Source: Diplonema japonicum (taxonomy: Eukaryota; Euglenozoa; Diplonemea; Diplonemida; Diplonemidae). From it: a DNA stretch of 64,000 nt. Location of the stretch: contig OZ025716.1 in NCBI GenBank assembly GCA_964019335.1, forward strand, positions 62,001 to 126,000, written 5' to 3'. The notes under the pieces are model-generated. The model saw only the letters and a list, made by a program, of their open reading frames with translations, was not told the origin of the DNA and searched no databases. Below, piece by piece: positions 50,193-60,891 of this stretch. Both the position numbers and the translations under genes were made by a program. The stretch's first letter is position 1. Each line of letters opens with the position of its first letter.

Positions 50193-51909
50193 ATTGTTGC
50201 ACCGATGTTGTGTTGTGATAGAAATTGAAGAAGAAAAAAGAAAAAAGAACCCCCCCCTGGTATTGTATCAGTTTTGGTATGGAATCGGATGACTGCGGAA
50301 CACAGTTGGCAACTGTAGTCCTTTTCTTTTTTTCCTTTTTTTTTTTTTTTAGGAATTTCCCCTTTTGGGGGTTAGCCTTCTTATCTCTCTCTCTTCTCTC
50401 TCTCTCTTTTTTTTTTTTTTCTGAGGAAAAGAAAAGAAAAAAAAAAGAATTGTTGTTTTTTTTTTTTTTTTTTTTTTATTTTTTTTTTAGAGTTCGCCAA
50501 ACTACTACTAAAGGTCCTGTAGTTTGCGTGCTACTGAAGAAAAAAAAAATAAATTAAAATCGTCAGCACCCCCCCCCCCCCCTTTTTTTTGTCCGTCCGT
50601 GCGTACTAGAAAATAAAAAGAATACTGTAAAATTCTCTTGATTTTGTCCGGGGCAGCAGGAGAGTGTCTCGTTGCATTGAGAGATTTACGAGTAACTTGC
50701 TTATATTCTTATTGCGGTTCTTACGTGTTGTTCCATGTGGGCGACCAATATTAGCTCTTTTTCACTTTTTTTTTTTTAATTTATTTATTATTACCACCCC
50801 CAGCAACAAGAACTAAAAAGAAATTGCAGAAAAAAAGAAAGAAAAAAAAAGCATAAATATCACGTAACTTGGATTTTGCTCGGGGGGGGGGGGGGGGGGG
50901 GGGACAGCTTTCTGGCTGGGTTTGCATGCATGTCAAAGTTTCCCGTCCCCCGTAATTTCTTCTTCTTTTATTTTTTTTACCTCCTCTCAGTTTTTCTACT
51001 TCGTTTTCACTCCGGGAGAAAAAAAAAAAAAAAAAAAACATTTTTTCTTTTATTAAGTGTCTGTGTTTTGACTATTCAGCTGCAGGCGTGTTTTCGTGTC
51101 TTGAATTCTAGGGCACTGAATGAAGCAAAATGGAGGAGAGAAAAAGTTCCTTTTTTTTTTTTTTTTTTGAATTGTTTCTGTTTTTATTTTTCAGTTATGT
51201 GTCGTCTTCGTTTCTCTACACCGAAAATTTATCATTTCCCCACCCATGAACTCATAGTGAATGACTCGGTTGTCGAGGGGTGTAAGAAACATAATATTTA
51301 AAATTCTCTCTGTTGCGTTTTAACAAAAAGGAAAGTCGTTGCCTAAACCCACAGTATCTACTTTATTCATATCAACGGTCCCTTTCTTCGTTTTTCTTTC
51401 TTCTCCTTTTTTTTCCTTTTTTTTTTTTCCCCTCTCTTTTTTCTTTTTTTTTCTTTGCGTATGGAAGCATGAACATCATACCTGTTGTTGGTGCCGATAT
51501 GAAAAAAAGAAAAAAAAGGAGGAGTTTGCACAAGACAGGCACGAACTGATGCTTGAGACCCTAGTCCCCCCCTAGGCATAGTGGTGAAGCGAGTCGCATT
51601 CTTGCGTGGCGTCTGTGCTTAACGGCAACGGGGTTGGTGGTTGGTGGTGCCTGCGACCAAACACGACATCGCCCACCAGTCTATAGAATTCCGAAGATTT
51701 TGACACTCAGGCACCTGTTACCAGTGTTCCCTGTTTGAAGTTTTCAGCCAAAAAAGAATTCTCGCATGCGAGTCGTTTCACCACTTTTTTGAAAATAAGG
51801 AAACGGGAACGGATTCAGAATCGTTTCCTTTTATTTTTGGGGGCCGTTTCCTTAAGAAGGGAACACGTTCCCCCCTCTGAGAAGGAAACGCGTTTTCCCT
51901 ATGTATCTG

Positions 51910-51948
<39 letters not shown>

Positions 51949-52584
51949 AACAGAAACGAAAACGTTTCCCCGTTTCTTGCCGACATAGTCCCCCCGCCCC
52001 CCCTTACGCTGCGGTCCAAATTTGAATGATGAAGCCAAGCAGAGTAAAAAGAAAAAAAAAAAGAAAAAAGTGAGGCCAAATTCTTTTGTTTCCGTCTCCC
52101 TCGAGTGTCTCTTGCTCGGGGGGCGTGTAGCGAGAAAATTGAATTTCTGAGGCCGAGCTCTTTTTTCCTTTTTTCTTTTCTTTTTTTTTTCCAACGGGGC
52201 AGCAAGACCTTTGGCCGGGTCTAGGTGCGTAACGACACCTCCCCTTAAGCGAGTCATTTCAGGAAAGTCTGTGCTAGGAGTTGCACTACCAAGTGGCAGA
52301 GCAAACATCTACAAACACCCCTACCCATGTACACCCATGTACTACTGTATGTTACCTTGGCGTTAAAAGAAATCGAGAATTCGGAATTCTTTTTTTTTTG
52401 TCTCAACCACAATGAAATGAATCTTTTTTCTCTCTTCCCCTAAATTCCCTTTCTTCCCCAGGCACCCCCCCCCCCCCTACGGGCTTGCCAATGGCTTTGA
52501 GTTTTCTACTCCCCCCTCGTTTTCATCTGTATCTTTTCCCTCTCTTTTTTTTTCCCTCTTTTTTTATTTTTTTTTCCAACGACG

Positions 52585-52616
<32 letters not shown>

Positions 52617-52876
52617 TGAGGTATTTCCCTGCAGGCTACCCGTTATTTTTGCAACAAAAAAAGGAGGGCCAGTCCCACCCTTTTTAGAAAGAAAAAAAAA
52701 TCTTTTTTTTCTTTCTTTCTTACATGTGGTTGGCGACTACAATAAAAAAAAAAAGCGACCGGGTTTTCAAATTCTTTTTGTTTCTCTCCCCCCCCCCCCC
52801 CCCCACCTTTCACTTCTATTCCTTTCCCTTTTTTTTTTTAAGGTTCAAAAAGAATATTCATCACAGGTTTACAAGC
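50193..52876. other. Spacer between the 47580 and 52877 genes
   Basis: No gene is seen. It contains T, A, C and G runs (G22 at 50882-50903), a rearranged copy of the GGAAAC foldback (51785-51995) and A runs near 51910-51943 and 52585-52611. The leader of the next gene has CTATTCCTTTCCCTTTTTTT with an AG at about 52841-52842 and a second CAG at 52865-52867. Confidence 0.7.
51785..51995. repeat. GGAAAC foldback repeat, rearranged dispersed copy
   Basis: The first part carries, in inverse orientation, the words found at 3401-3460 (for example CCGTTTCCTTAAG followed by GGAACACGTTCC). The second part, after the A run, matches 3530-3570 in direct orientation (GAAACG, TTTCTTGCC and CATAG). Such head-to-head homology is expected for a palindromic element. 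Confidence 0.55.
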
Positions 52877-55800
52877 ATGAGCGCCATCAGGGCACTGCTT
52901 GTTGCCCTGCTGTTCCCCCTTCATGCTGGGGCAGCCACCATCACCTTGCGTGTCACTACAGGTACGCTCACAGGGGCTGGAGCGACTGATACGTTCACTC
53001 CAACGGTCTACTCATCGTCTTCGAACTGCGTAGCAACGCAGATCGTGGCACCTACCGCGGGCACGGTGACCACCATCACTACAGCATCGTCATGTTCTTT
53101 TGCGGCAGCAGACTTCTACCAGTTGAAGATCCCTGCGGCAGGCACGAATGCATGGAATGTCGACATGGTGGAGATCTTACTCAACGGGGCGTGGATGCGC
53201 CTCTGGGCCACGAACACCTCCCCCAACAACTTCATGACGTGGATCGACGACGACATCAGGTACCCGGAGTCGAAAGAAGGTGTCTGGGAGATCCTCCCGC
53301 TTACCTTCCTGCTCACCTCGGGTACCATCGGCACCTCTGACTCCCTCACCCCACGCTTTCTAGACACACCCGGCACTTCCTGCGACGGTACCATCATCGC
53401 TGCCCCCGCACCTTCCGCTAGTTACTGGACAGTCGCTTCGTGTTCCTTTGCAGCCTCCGCACTGGACCGTGTCGAGATCACCGCCATCAGCGGGGATGAA
53501 TGGGACATACAGTCGGGCTCCCTCGGCAAGGCGGGCGGTATACTTGAGCAGTGGTGGGCTGTCAATGAGAGCCCGGCCAAGCGGTCCACGCGTGTTGATG
53601 AGGACCCTGCGAACCCTCAGTACGTGACGGCGATATTTAAGGACGTGACGACACCGGCACCAGCAACACCTGCACCAGCAACACCTGCACCAGCAACACC
53701 TGCACCAGCAACACCTGCACCAGCAACACCTGCACCAGCAACACCTGCACCAGCAACACCGGCACCGGCAACACCCGCACCGGCAACACCGGCACCAGCA
53801 ACACCCGCACCAGCAACACCGGCACCGTTAACACCCGCACCGGCAACATCTGCCCCGGCAACACCAGCACCGGCAACGCCAGCACCAGCAACACCAGCAC
53901 CAGCAACACCGGCACCGGCAACACCGGCACCAGCAACACCCGCACCGGCAACTCCCGCACCAGCAACACCGGCACCGTTAACACCCGCACCGGCAACATC
54001 TGCCCCGGCAACACCAGCACCGGCAACGCCAGCACCAGCAACACCAGCACCCGCAACACCCGCACCGGCAACACCCGCACCGGCAACACCCGCACCAGCA
54101 ACATCCGCACCGGCAACACCTGCACCAGCAACACCGGCACCGTCAACACCCGCACCGGCAACACCAGCACCAGCAACGCCAGCACCAGCAACACCAGCAC
54201 CCGCAACACCCGCACCAGCAACACCAGCACCGGCAACACCTGCACCGGCCACGCCAGCACCGGCAACATCTGCCCCAGCAACAACTGCACCTGCGACATC
54301 AGCACCTGCTACACCAGCGCCGGCAACGTCGGCACCGGCAACGCCCGCACCTGTGACATCTGCCCCAGTAACAACAGCACCCTCCACTCCTGCACCAGCA
54401 ACATCCGCACCTGCAACCGGAATACCTGGCGTCCCTCCGACACTGGCGCCTCCAACTGCAACCCCAACAAACCCCCCTGACACACAGGCTCCTGCGACCT
54501 CTGCTCCTTCGACACCTGCCCCAGCAACATTAGCACCCTCCACTCCTGCACCAGCAACATCAGCACCAGCAACGTTGGCACCAGCAACACTGGCACCAGC
54601 GACGTCGGCGCCAGCAACACCTGCACCTGTGACATCTGCCCCGGCAACAACAGCACCCTCCACTCCTGCACCAGCAACATCCGTACCTGCAACTGGTATA
54701 CCTGGCATCCCTCCGACACTGGCGCCTCCAACTGCAACCCCAACAAGCCCTCCTGACACACAAGCTCCTGCGACCTCTGCTCCTTCCACACCTGCCCCAG
54801 CAACATCAGCACCCTCCACTCCTGCACCAGCAACATCAGCTCCTTCGACACCTACTCCTGCAACATCAGCACCCTCCACTCCTGTTCCTGCAACACCAGC
54901 ACCGGCAACACCTTCTCCTGCAACACCTGCACCAGCAACATCTGCCCCTGCAACCCCCGCTCCTTCGACACCCGCTCCTGCCACTTCAGCCCCTGCGACC
55001 CCAGCCCCCTCCACTCCGACTCCTGCTACGTCTGCACCCAAAACACCTTCACCGGCCACTCTTTCCCCAAGAACACAAGTGCCTGCGACAGGGGCACCAG
55101 CAACAGTCTCGCCGAGAACGCCTTCACCGTCCACAACAGCTCCCAATACATTGGCACCCGCAACCCCCTTCCCTGCAACCCAAGCACCAGGAACAAGCTC
55201 TCCCACGACACAAGCTCCTGCCACCTCGTTTCCTGCCAAGATGGATTTACCCACGGAGGCCCCCAGCAACGGCACGCAGGCACCCGAGACACCAGCACCC
55301 GAACGCATATTCGCAAAAGAGGAAACGATCTCATCTGTGGGGACTGTTGCGACTGGGGCGGCGGCCCTCGGGGCGGCAGGTGGGGCAGGGGCGGCGACAC
55401 GGCTCGTCATAGTCTCTGGGGCTTGCTCCAGCAACGGGGCCGACCGTCGCTTCCCCTTCCCCTTGCACCCCACAGGGATAAAGGTTGGGGGGAGTGAGGC
55501 TGCTGGGGCTGTGGTTGGAAACTTCGGGATCATGGTTGGGTTCACACTGCTGATGCGTGGGGTGCTTGAGGTCTTGCAGCGGGCACGGAAGAGGTTCCTG
55601 TCCCGTGTGATGGAGGGGGCGGACACCCAAGGGCTTCTTCGCTTCCCTTCTGTTCCCTTGTTCGTGTTCACATGGCTGTACCAAGGGACGGCCTTGGGTG
55701 GGATGGTCTTGGTGATGTACCCACAAGGAGTGGGGAGTGTGGTTGGTGGCCTCGTCACTCTTGTGGCTTGTGTGGTTGCCCCAGTCTCCCTGTTCCGTGT

Positions 55801-56623
55801 GGTGGTTCGGGATATCCCTTCGAAGGCAGTGTACATGGAAGACCCCTTGGAGCAGGGGTGGTTCTTCACGATGTTCTGCGGCCCTGGGGAGTGGGTGAGT
55901 GTTGGGGAGGATGTCCACTGGGTGAACAGGTACGCCTCTGTGACGCGCACCTTCCTCCAGGACAAGGCGTGGTTCTTCGTGATCGAGTACGGGTCGTCGT
56001 TCGCCCTTGCCGCCATCGGAGCGCTCAACACGAAGAACTTAAACGGATGCGGACATGTGAAGATGGCGATGGCTCTTGTGTTCATGGTGACTGTGATGTT
56101 GGAGGCGGTACTGTGGCCACACGCAAGGCCACGGGACAATGTGATGGACTTTGTTGCACTTGGGGCACAGGTGGCGGCACTGCTGCTGATGGCGACAGCG
56201 TACTACAAAGGACATGACATCGGGGACTACTGGCTGCACAGGGTGGCGGAGCTCTTATTTGTGGTCTCGGCGATACTGCTTCTGGTGAAGGTGGCGATGG
56301 ACCTTGGGACGGAGCTGTACATCCTTGTGAAGGGAAGGCGGAGGAGGCTGCAGAAAATAGCGTGGGAGAAGGCTGTTGTGACAGAAAAAAACATAGAGCT
56401 CTTAGGGCTGTCCCACAGAATGTCCAACCCTTCCGATGACACTGATAAGGCCGCGTCGCTCCTGTCTCGAGAATCGCCAAAACCTGTGGCCTCAGGCACC
56501 ACGCGATCTAACGGCACGAAGCTTACGTTCGTAAGTAGCCGATCGTCTGCTTTTGAGTGGCACTATGCACGGGCAGCTGAGGAGAACGAAGCAAGGCGTA
56601 AGGAGCACTTCACTTCTGTGTAA
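52877..56623 (+). CDS. Stalked multi-span surface protein, longest-stalk member
   Basis: The product has 1248 residues. The frame is open upstream, but ATG 52877 starts the signal peptide, which differs from the 15193 copy at one of the first 19 residues (G for W). After the first ~30 residues the modules diverge sharply. There are only two (about 20-135 and 140-250), both with the Cys pair. The stalk (about 258-830) starts with about 43 TPAPA-type units (53650-54300) of very uniform DNA repeats and includes two G-I-P-G-x-P-P-T-L-A-P-P blocks shared with the other members. The membrane domain from about 55320 is near-identical to the family's, except for patches near 56015-56045 and 56200-56270. 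The tail ends R-R-K-E-H-F-T-S-V. It is another distinct combination of shared and diverged cassettes. Confidence 0.93.
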   Translation: MSAIRALLVALLFPLHAGAATITLRVTTGTLTGAGATDTFTPTVYSSSSNCVATQIVAPTAGTVTTITTASSCSFAAADFYQLKIPAAGTNAWNVDMVEILLNGAWMRLWATNTSPNNFMTWIDDDIRYPESKEGVWEILPLTFLLTSGTIGTSDSLTPRFLDTPGTSCDGTIIAAPAPSASYWTVASCSFAASALDRVEITAISGDEWDIQSGSLGKAGGILEQWWAVNESPAKRSTRVDEDPANPQYVTAIFKDVTTPAPATPAPATPAPATPAPATPAPATPAPATPAPATPAPATPAPATPAPATPAPATPAPLTPAPATSAPATPAPATPAPATPAPATPAPATPAPATPAPATPAPATPAPLTPAPATSAPATPAPATPAPATPAPATPAPATPAPATPAPATSAPATPAPATPAPSTPAPATPAPATPAPATPAPATPAPATPAPATPAPATPAPATSAPATTAPATSAPATPAPATSAPATPAPVTSAPVTTAPSTPAPATSAPATGIPGVPPTLAPPTATPTNPPDTQAPATSAPSTPAPATLAPSTPAPATSAPATLAPATLAPATSAPATPAPVTSAPATTAPSTPAPATSVPATGIPGIPPTLAPPTATPTSPPDTQAPATSAPSTPAPATSAPSTPAPATSAPSTPTPATSAPSTPVPATPAPATPSPATPAPATSAPATPAPSTPAPATSAPATPAPSTPTPATSAPKTPSPATLSPRTQVPATGAPATVSPRTPSPSTTAPNTLAPATPFPATQAPGTSSPTTQAPATSFPAKMDLPTEAPSNGTQAPETPAPERIFAKEETISSVGTVATGAAALGAAGGAGAATRLVIVSGACSSNGADRRFPFPLHPTGIKVGGSEAAGAVVGNFGIMVGFTLLMRGVLEVLQRARKRFLSRVMEGADTQGLLRFPSVPLFVFTWLYQGTALGGMVLVMYPQGVGSVVGGLVTLVACVVAPVSLFRVVVRDIPSKAVYMEDPLEQGWFFTMFCGPGEWVSVGEDVHWVNRYASVTRTFLQDKAWFFVIEYGSSFALAAIGALNTKNLNGCGHVKMAMALVFMVTVMLEAVLWPHARPRDNVMDFVALGAQVAALLLMATAYYKGHDIGDYWLHRVAELLFVVSAILLLVKVAMDLGTELYILVKGRRRRLQKIAWEKAVVTEKNIELLGLSHRMSNPSDDTDKAASLLSRESPKPVASGTTRSNGTKLTFVSSRSSAFEWHYARAAEENEARRKEHFTSV

Positions 56624-58309
56624 ACCGTTAGAATAGCTTTGAGACCTTTTTTTCTCTTTTTTTTTTATTTTATTTTCTTTTTTCTCACGGTGTTTTATGA
56701 CGCATATATAATTCCCTTCCCTCTCACCCCCCCCCCCCCCTTTCCTTTTTTTTCTTCTTTTTTCTGTTCTTCCTAGTTTTTTATGGTTTTTCTTTGTTAC
56801 AAACTCCTTTTTTTTTTTGTTCCCTCGTTTTTTTTTCTTTTTTTTTTTTCTTTTTTTTTTTCCCCTTAACGAGATGCTGGAGATGGGTGGCTTTTTTCGA
56901 AATGGGGGAAAAAAAAAAAAAAAGAAAACAAAAGGGGATCGCAAAAAAAAAAAAAAAAAAAAGTGAGGAGTAAAAACTAAAACCATAGACAAAAGGGGAT
57001 TTCTCTCCCTCTCTCTCTTTTTTTCTTTTTTTTTTTCTTCTCGGATGCGCCTCTTCTCAAATGATCATAACCTTGCAAATCTCCAGCCTTCTTTTCAAGA
57101 ACAAGTCTTTGGTTCTCATTACCTAAGGGAACCGTGGGCTATGCAACGGCCAGAGCTGAGTCGTAACGCAGCAGGAGCGCAAGGGCTGCAACAGGCAGCT
57201 CCGGACTGGGCGAGGACTCTCCCGGTACAGGAACCAGCGAGGGGCACCTCGACCGGTGAGCGCAAACAATCCATACCTTAAAAGAAAAGTTTTCTTTTTT
57301 TTTTCTTTTTCTTTTCCCGTCCCATAGCATATGTTGTGTTTTAAATATGGTTCAAAATTGGTCCCAAATCGCGAAAAAAAATTCTCCTCGGGTGTGACAT
57401 GTGTGTCAGAGACCTTGAAATTCTTTTTTTTTTGTATGGGTAAAACAATGTATGCTATGCCATTCTAACTCCCAAAGAATTAAAAAAAAAAAAAAAAAGT
57501 GAAAGAGAAAAAAAAAAAAAAGAAGGGAGAGGGGGGGGAAACAAAGGGAAAGAGTAAACATGCCTTCTTTTTTTGTGTGTTAAGCAAAGTATAAGTATTG
57601 GCATTTCTCTCGTACTTCTTTTTTGTAATTCCTCCCCCCTCCTTTTTTTTTTGTATTATTCACAGAAGCACTTGTTAATTGTAGGTATCAAGAAGAATGT
57701 TAGGTTACAAAAAATATTCTCTCTTTATTAGGGAAAAAGTTTGTAACCGCCGTTCTTTCTTTTTTCTCGTCACCTTTTTTTTTTTTTTTTCCCTTCCCTT
57801 GTATCGATCAAATTAAAAATAAATTTTCTGCGGGCAACGAAAAGCAAGAAAAGATATTTTAAGAAAAAAAAAGAAGGAAGAAAAAAAAAGAGAGAAAGCC
57901 TCTTTTTCCTTCTTCTTTTTCTTTTCTCTTTTATATATATTTTCTTCTTATTCTGCCTCCTCCCCTTCTGCAATTTATTATCAAACGAATATTCTTTTAC
58001 CATCCCCTCCCCTCCCGCAAAAAAAAAGAAAAAGAAACAGTGTTTTCCATTTTGGAAAGTGCCGGCAAGAAGAACTAAGAACTTCCAGCCATTTGTGTAT
58101 TGTAGTTATTGCTTGGCAGCTGTTACGCGCTAGATAAAAAAAAATAAAAACAAAAAGAAGAAAGAAAAGTAAAGAGAAAGAAGAAAAAAGTTTGTGAGCT
58201 ACCTCTCCATACCCCTTGAAAGTACTAACCCCCTTTTTTAAATGTCTGTTTTTTTATTTATTTATTTATAACTCGAGTTCCGAATAACAAGAGTTAAAGA
58301 CGGTCCGAT

Positions 58310-58343
<34 letters not shown>

Positions 58344-58427
58344 CTCGTATTTCGTACGGTTATTACAGCTGCTCCAGATGTGTGAAATCTGGGGAAATGT
58401 CAAAAAAAAAAAAAAAAAAGAAAAATT

Positions 58428-58478
<51 letters not shown>

Positions 58479-58746
58479 TTTTTTTGTTTTTAACAAAATA
58501 TTATTGTCGAGACTAAAAAACTAGGTGATGGCAGCGATAATGAGCTATTTTATTAGGTAAAATTTCGCTCGTGCGCACAAACAAATAGTTTTTTTCTGGG
58601 GGGGAGGGGAATTTGCCCCAAAGGCTCCCCCCCCCCCCCCCCCTCCTCTTTTTTGTTCTTCTTCTGCTTCCAGTAAACGAGCAGCCTTTGAGGCTGCCGT
58701 CTGGTAGAAGACTACATGGCAACCCTCTCGTGAGGCTTTCTTCTAG

Positions 58747-58777
<31 letters not shown>

Positions 58778-59026
58778 GAAGAAATAGGGGTAGTAAAAGG
58801 AGCCTACCTAATGCCTCCCGCGTTAGGGCCTTCACAGGTCCCTGGGACTTTGTCGAAAATATGGCCCAAAAGGAAAAAAAAACTTCTTTTTTGGGCCCAA
58901 TCAATCTTTTTATCATCAGCATGAGCAGCAGGACTCAACCCCGTCCTTAGCACAGAGGTGATATATAAGCTCTAGAAATGTTTTTTTGAAAAACACCCCC
59001 CCCCCCCCCCGAAAGAACAAAGAACA

Positions 59027-59346
59027 AGGAAATGTTGGTAAAACGCTTCCTTTCCTCCCTCCTCTTGGGTTGCTATTGCCTCAAGTGCACCGGTTAGAAC
59101 CTATTTTTTTTTTCTTTGGGTTTCCTTTTATGAGAGAGTTTCGAAGCCCTATTTTCTTTTTTTTTTTTTAAGGGGAGTATAAATAGATAGCCCCCCCCAA
59201 CCCACCCAAGGGCGGCCCTCCATGAGGGGGTTTGTCCTGCACTTTGAGTTTTTTTTTTTTTTTTTGGAAAAAAAACGCTACCCCCCCCTCAAAAAAAACA
59301 AAAAGAAAAAAAAAGGAAATGTTGGTAAAACGCTTCCTTCCCTCCC
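59027..59346 (+). repeat. Direct duplication flanking a LINE fragment
   Basis: AAGGAAATGTTGGTAAAACG and the bases that follow occur at 59027-59060 and again at 59313-59346, with minor differences at the right end. The truncated LINE end lies between, but not directly against either copy, so this is not a simple target-site duplication. Confidence 0.7.
59169..59249 (+). mobile_element. 5'-truncated LINE: last ~81 bp
   Basis: The sequence matches 15005-15082 of the full-length element: the last few ORF2 codons (the stop is TAG here instead of TAA), the C-rich 3' UTR, the CCCTC-CAT-GAGGG hairpin and the terminal CACTTTGAG, followed by a T run. Three or four base differences are seen. A T run also precedes it. 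Extreme 5' truncation is typical of LINE retrotransposition. Confidence 0.9.
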
Positions 59347-60078
59347 CCCCCCCCTTTTTTTCCCCCGGGAGGTTTTCTTGTTACTTTCTGTTTCTCAACA
59401 AACCCCCAGCATTGCTTTGTTGAGAGCTTTTTCATTGACATCAAAGACGGCGAAGAAGCTGGCTGCTGTCTCTCATCTGGTCGTCTAGTGGTGCAATCTG
59501 TATCAGAGCCCACATGACAAGAAAATTTTGCTTTACGGTTCCTTGGAACCAGGTGATCCCCCCCCCCCCCCCCCCCCCACTCCCTTTCTTCAATTTCCTC
59601 ATCACGAACAACGGCGGAAAAGACAGTTAACTGTAAACGTCTTCATTTTGTCCGGGAAGAATTGTGTCCCCCCTTTTTTCCCGGTGTTTTTTTTTTTCTT
59701 CTCGTTCCGTTGTTTCCCCGAAAATATTTTCGTTTTGCAGGGGCCTTTCCCCCCAGTCTCCCCCTCCCTGTTATTCTTTTTTTTTTTTGTTTTCGTTTTG
59801 GTTAACCTTTTCATTTTTTTTTTTTTTTATGGAAATGAATAAAACTTATACTCTATGTGCCGAGTAAGGATTTCTTTTTTGCTTTTTTTCTTTTTTTTTT
59901 TTTTTAGGACCCTCTTGGGCAGTCATGATATACAGCGGATCAGAAGGAACGCGGTTGCCAAAGGGCAGACCCTCCTTTATTGGTGGCCGCACAAATGAGG
60001 TGTGGATTCCTGCAGACCCGCATCGTGCGACAAGGCACGCAGAAGGGTAGCAACACATGATAGACCCTCCACCACGCT

Positions 60079-60118
60079 GCACACTTAACGCAAAATAGTG
60101 TTGCAACCAAAGCCCCAT
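60079..60118 (+). repeat. Dispersed 3'-tail repeat (copy 2)
   Basis: It matches 35431-35470 and runs directly into a T run (60118-60140), the same type of end as the LINE copies. Confidence 0.55.
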
Positions 60119-60891
60119 TTTTTTTTTTTTTTTTTTTTTTATCAAAGAAAAAAAATAAAATAAAAAATCTTTTAAAAAAAAAAAGATGGAACTACGTGGA
60201 CTTTCATTTCACTTTTCTGTTAAAGAATCCTTAACCACGTGGGGGGGGGGGGGGGGGGGGAGAAAGCCTGATATTTGTGTAGTGAAGTCTTCAAAAAAAA
60301 AAAGCATTTTTTTTTTTGATCAACGGAGAAAACAGCAATAGATGTGGACACCGTGGGGGTGCAAAAGCCTCTGACATCACTCCTTCAAGTGTCTTTCTTT
60401 TTTTTCCCCTTCTTTTTTTTTTTTTTTTTTTTTTTGCCTCGGTCGTATTCAAAAAACTTTCTTCGGATGAAACCTTTGGAACAAAAAAAAAAAAAAAAAG
60501 AGAAAAAAAACTAGGTTCGGGAGGCCTTACTTTCCCCCGTAAAAAAACGCCACTTTTCTTTTTTTTTTTTCTCCTTTTTTTTTTTTTTTTTTTTCTCTTG
60601 CCTTAAAAAAAATTCTTTAAAAAAAAAAAAAAGAAAAAAAAAAAAGCTTACTTGTTCACGTCCCCGCCCTTCCCCGTCTCCCTTCGCATGCCACATGCTG
60701 AATCTCTTTATTCTCACACCCTTTATAATAAAAAAAAGCTTTTTTTTCCATTTTTTTTTTCTTCTTCTGTTATATGAATGAACAACGGTTTAGTACCGAA
60801 AATCCAAAAAATAGTAAAAACAAATAAAAAAAAAAGAGGGCACGTCGGTGAGGGGGGGGAGAGTAAAATATAAAAAAAAAAAAAAAAAAAG

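Larger units (their letters stand above)
56624..60891. other. Long spacer with retroelement tails and homopolymers
   Basis: No intact gene is seen. It holds a T48 run (58429-58476), C runs (near 58629-58643 and 59561-59578), a G20 run (60241-60260), a truncated LINE end (59169-59249), a 34-bp direct duplication around it, and the second copy of the dispersed tail repeat (60079-60118). A GC-rich patch at 57045-57281 is open in one frame (78 codons) but resembles nothing I know. A possible 37-codon gene end lies at about 59409-59519 (reading S-F-F-I-D-I-K-D-G-E-E). Confidence 0.65.

Noticed and set aside
50793-51301. Several open frames coding F, K or P runs in the spacers (also 7517-7963, 46041-46553, 51778-52308, 56492-56992)
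   Set aside because: They are homopolymer translations without conserved content, and both strands are open to similar extents.
52724-52876. Upstream extension of the 52877 gene
   Set aside because: It consists of homopolymer-coded K, P and F runs. The family signal peptide starts at 52877.
57045-57281. 78-codon open frame
   Set aside because: The patch is GC-rich but has no recognisable domain, homologue in the window or leader signal, and the other strand is equally open. It is mentioned only in the spacer entry.
59027-59346. Long target-site duplication of the truncated LINE
   Set aside because: The two 34-bp copies are separated from the LINE ends by more than 60 bp on each side, so they are not a direct insertion duplication.
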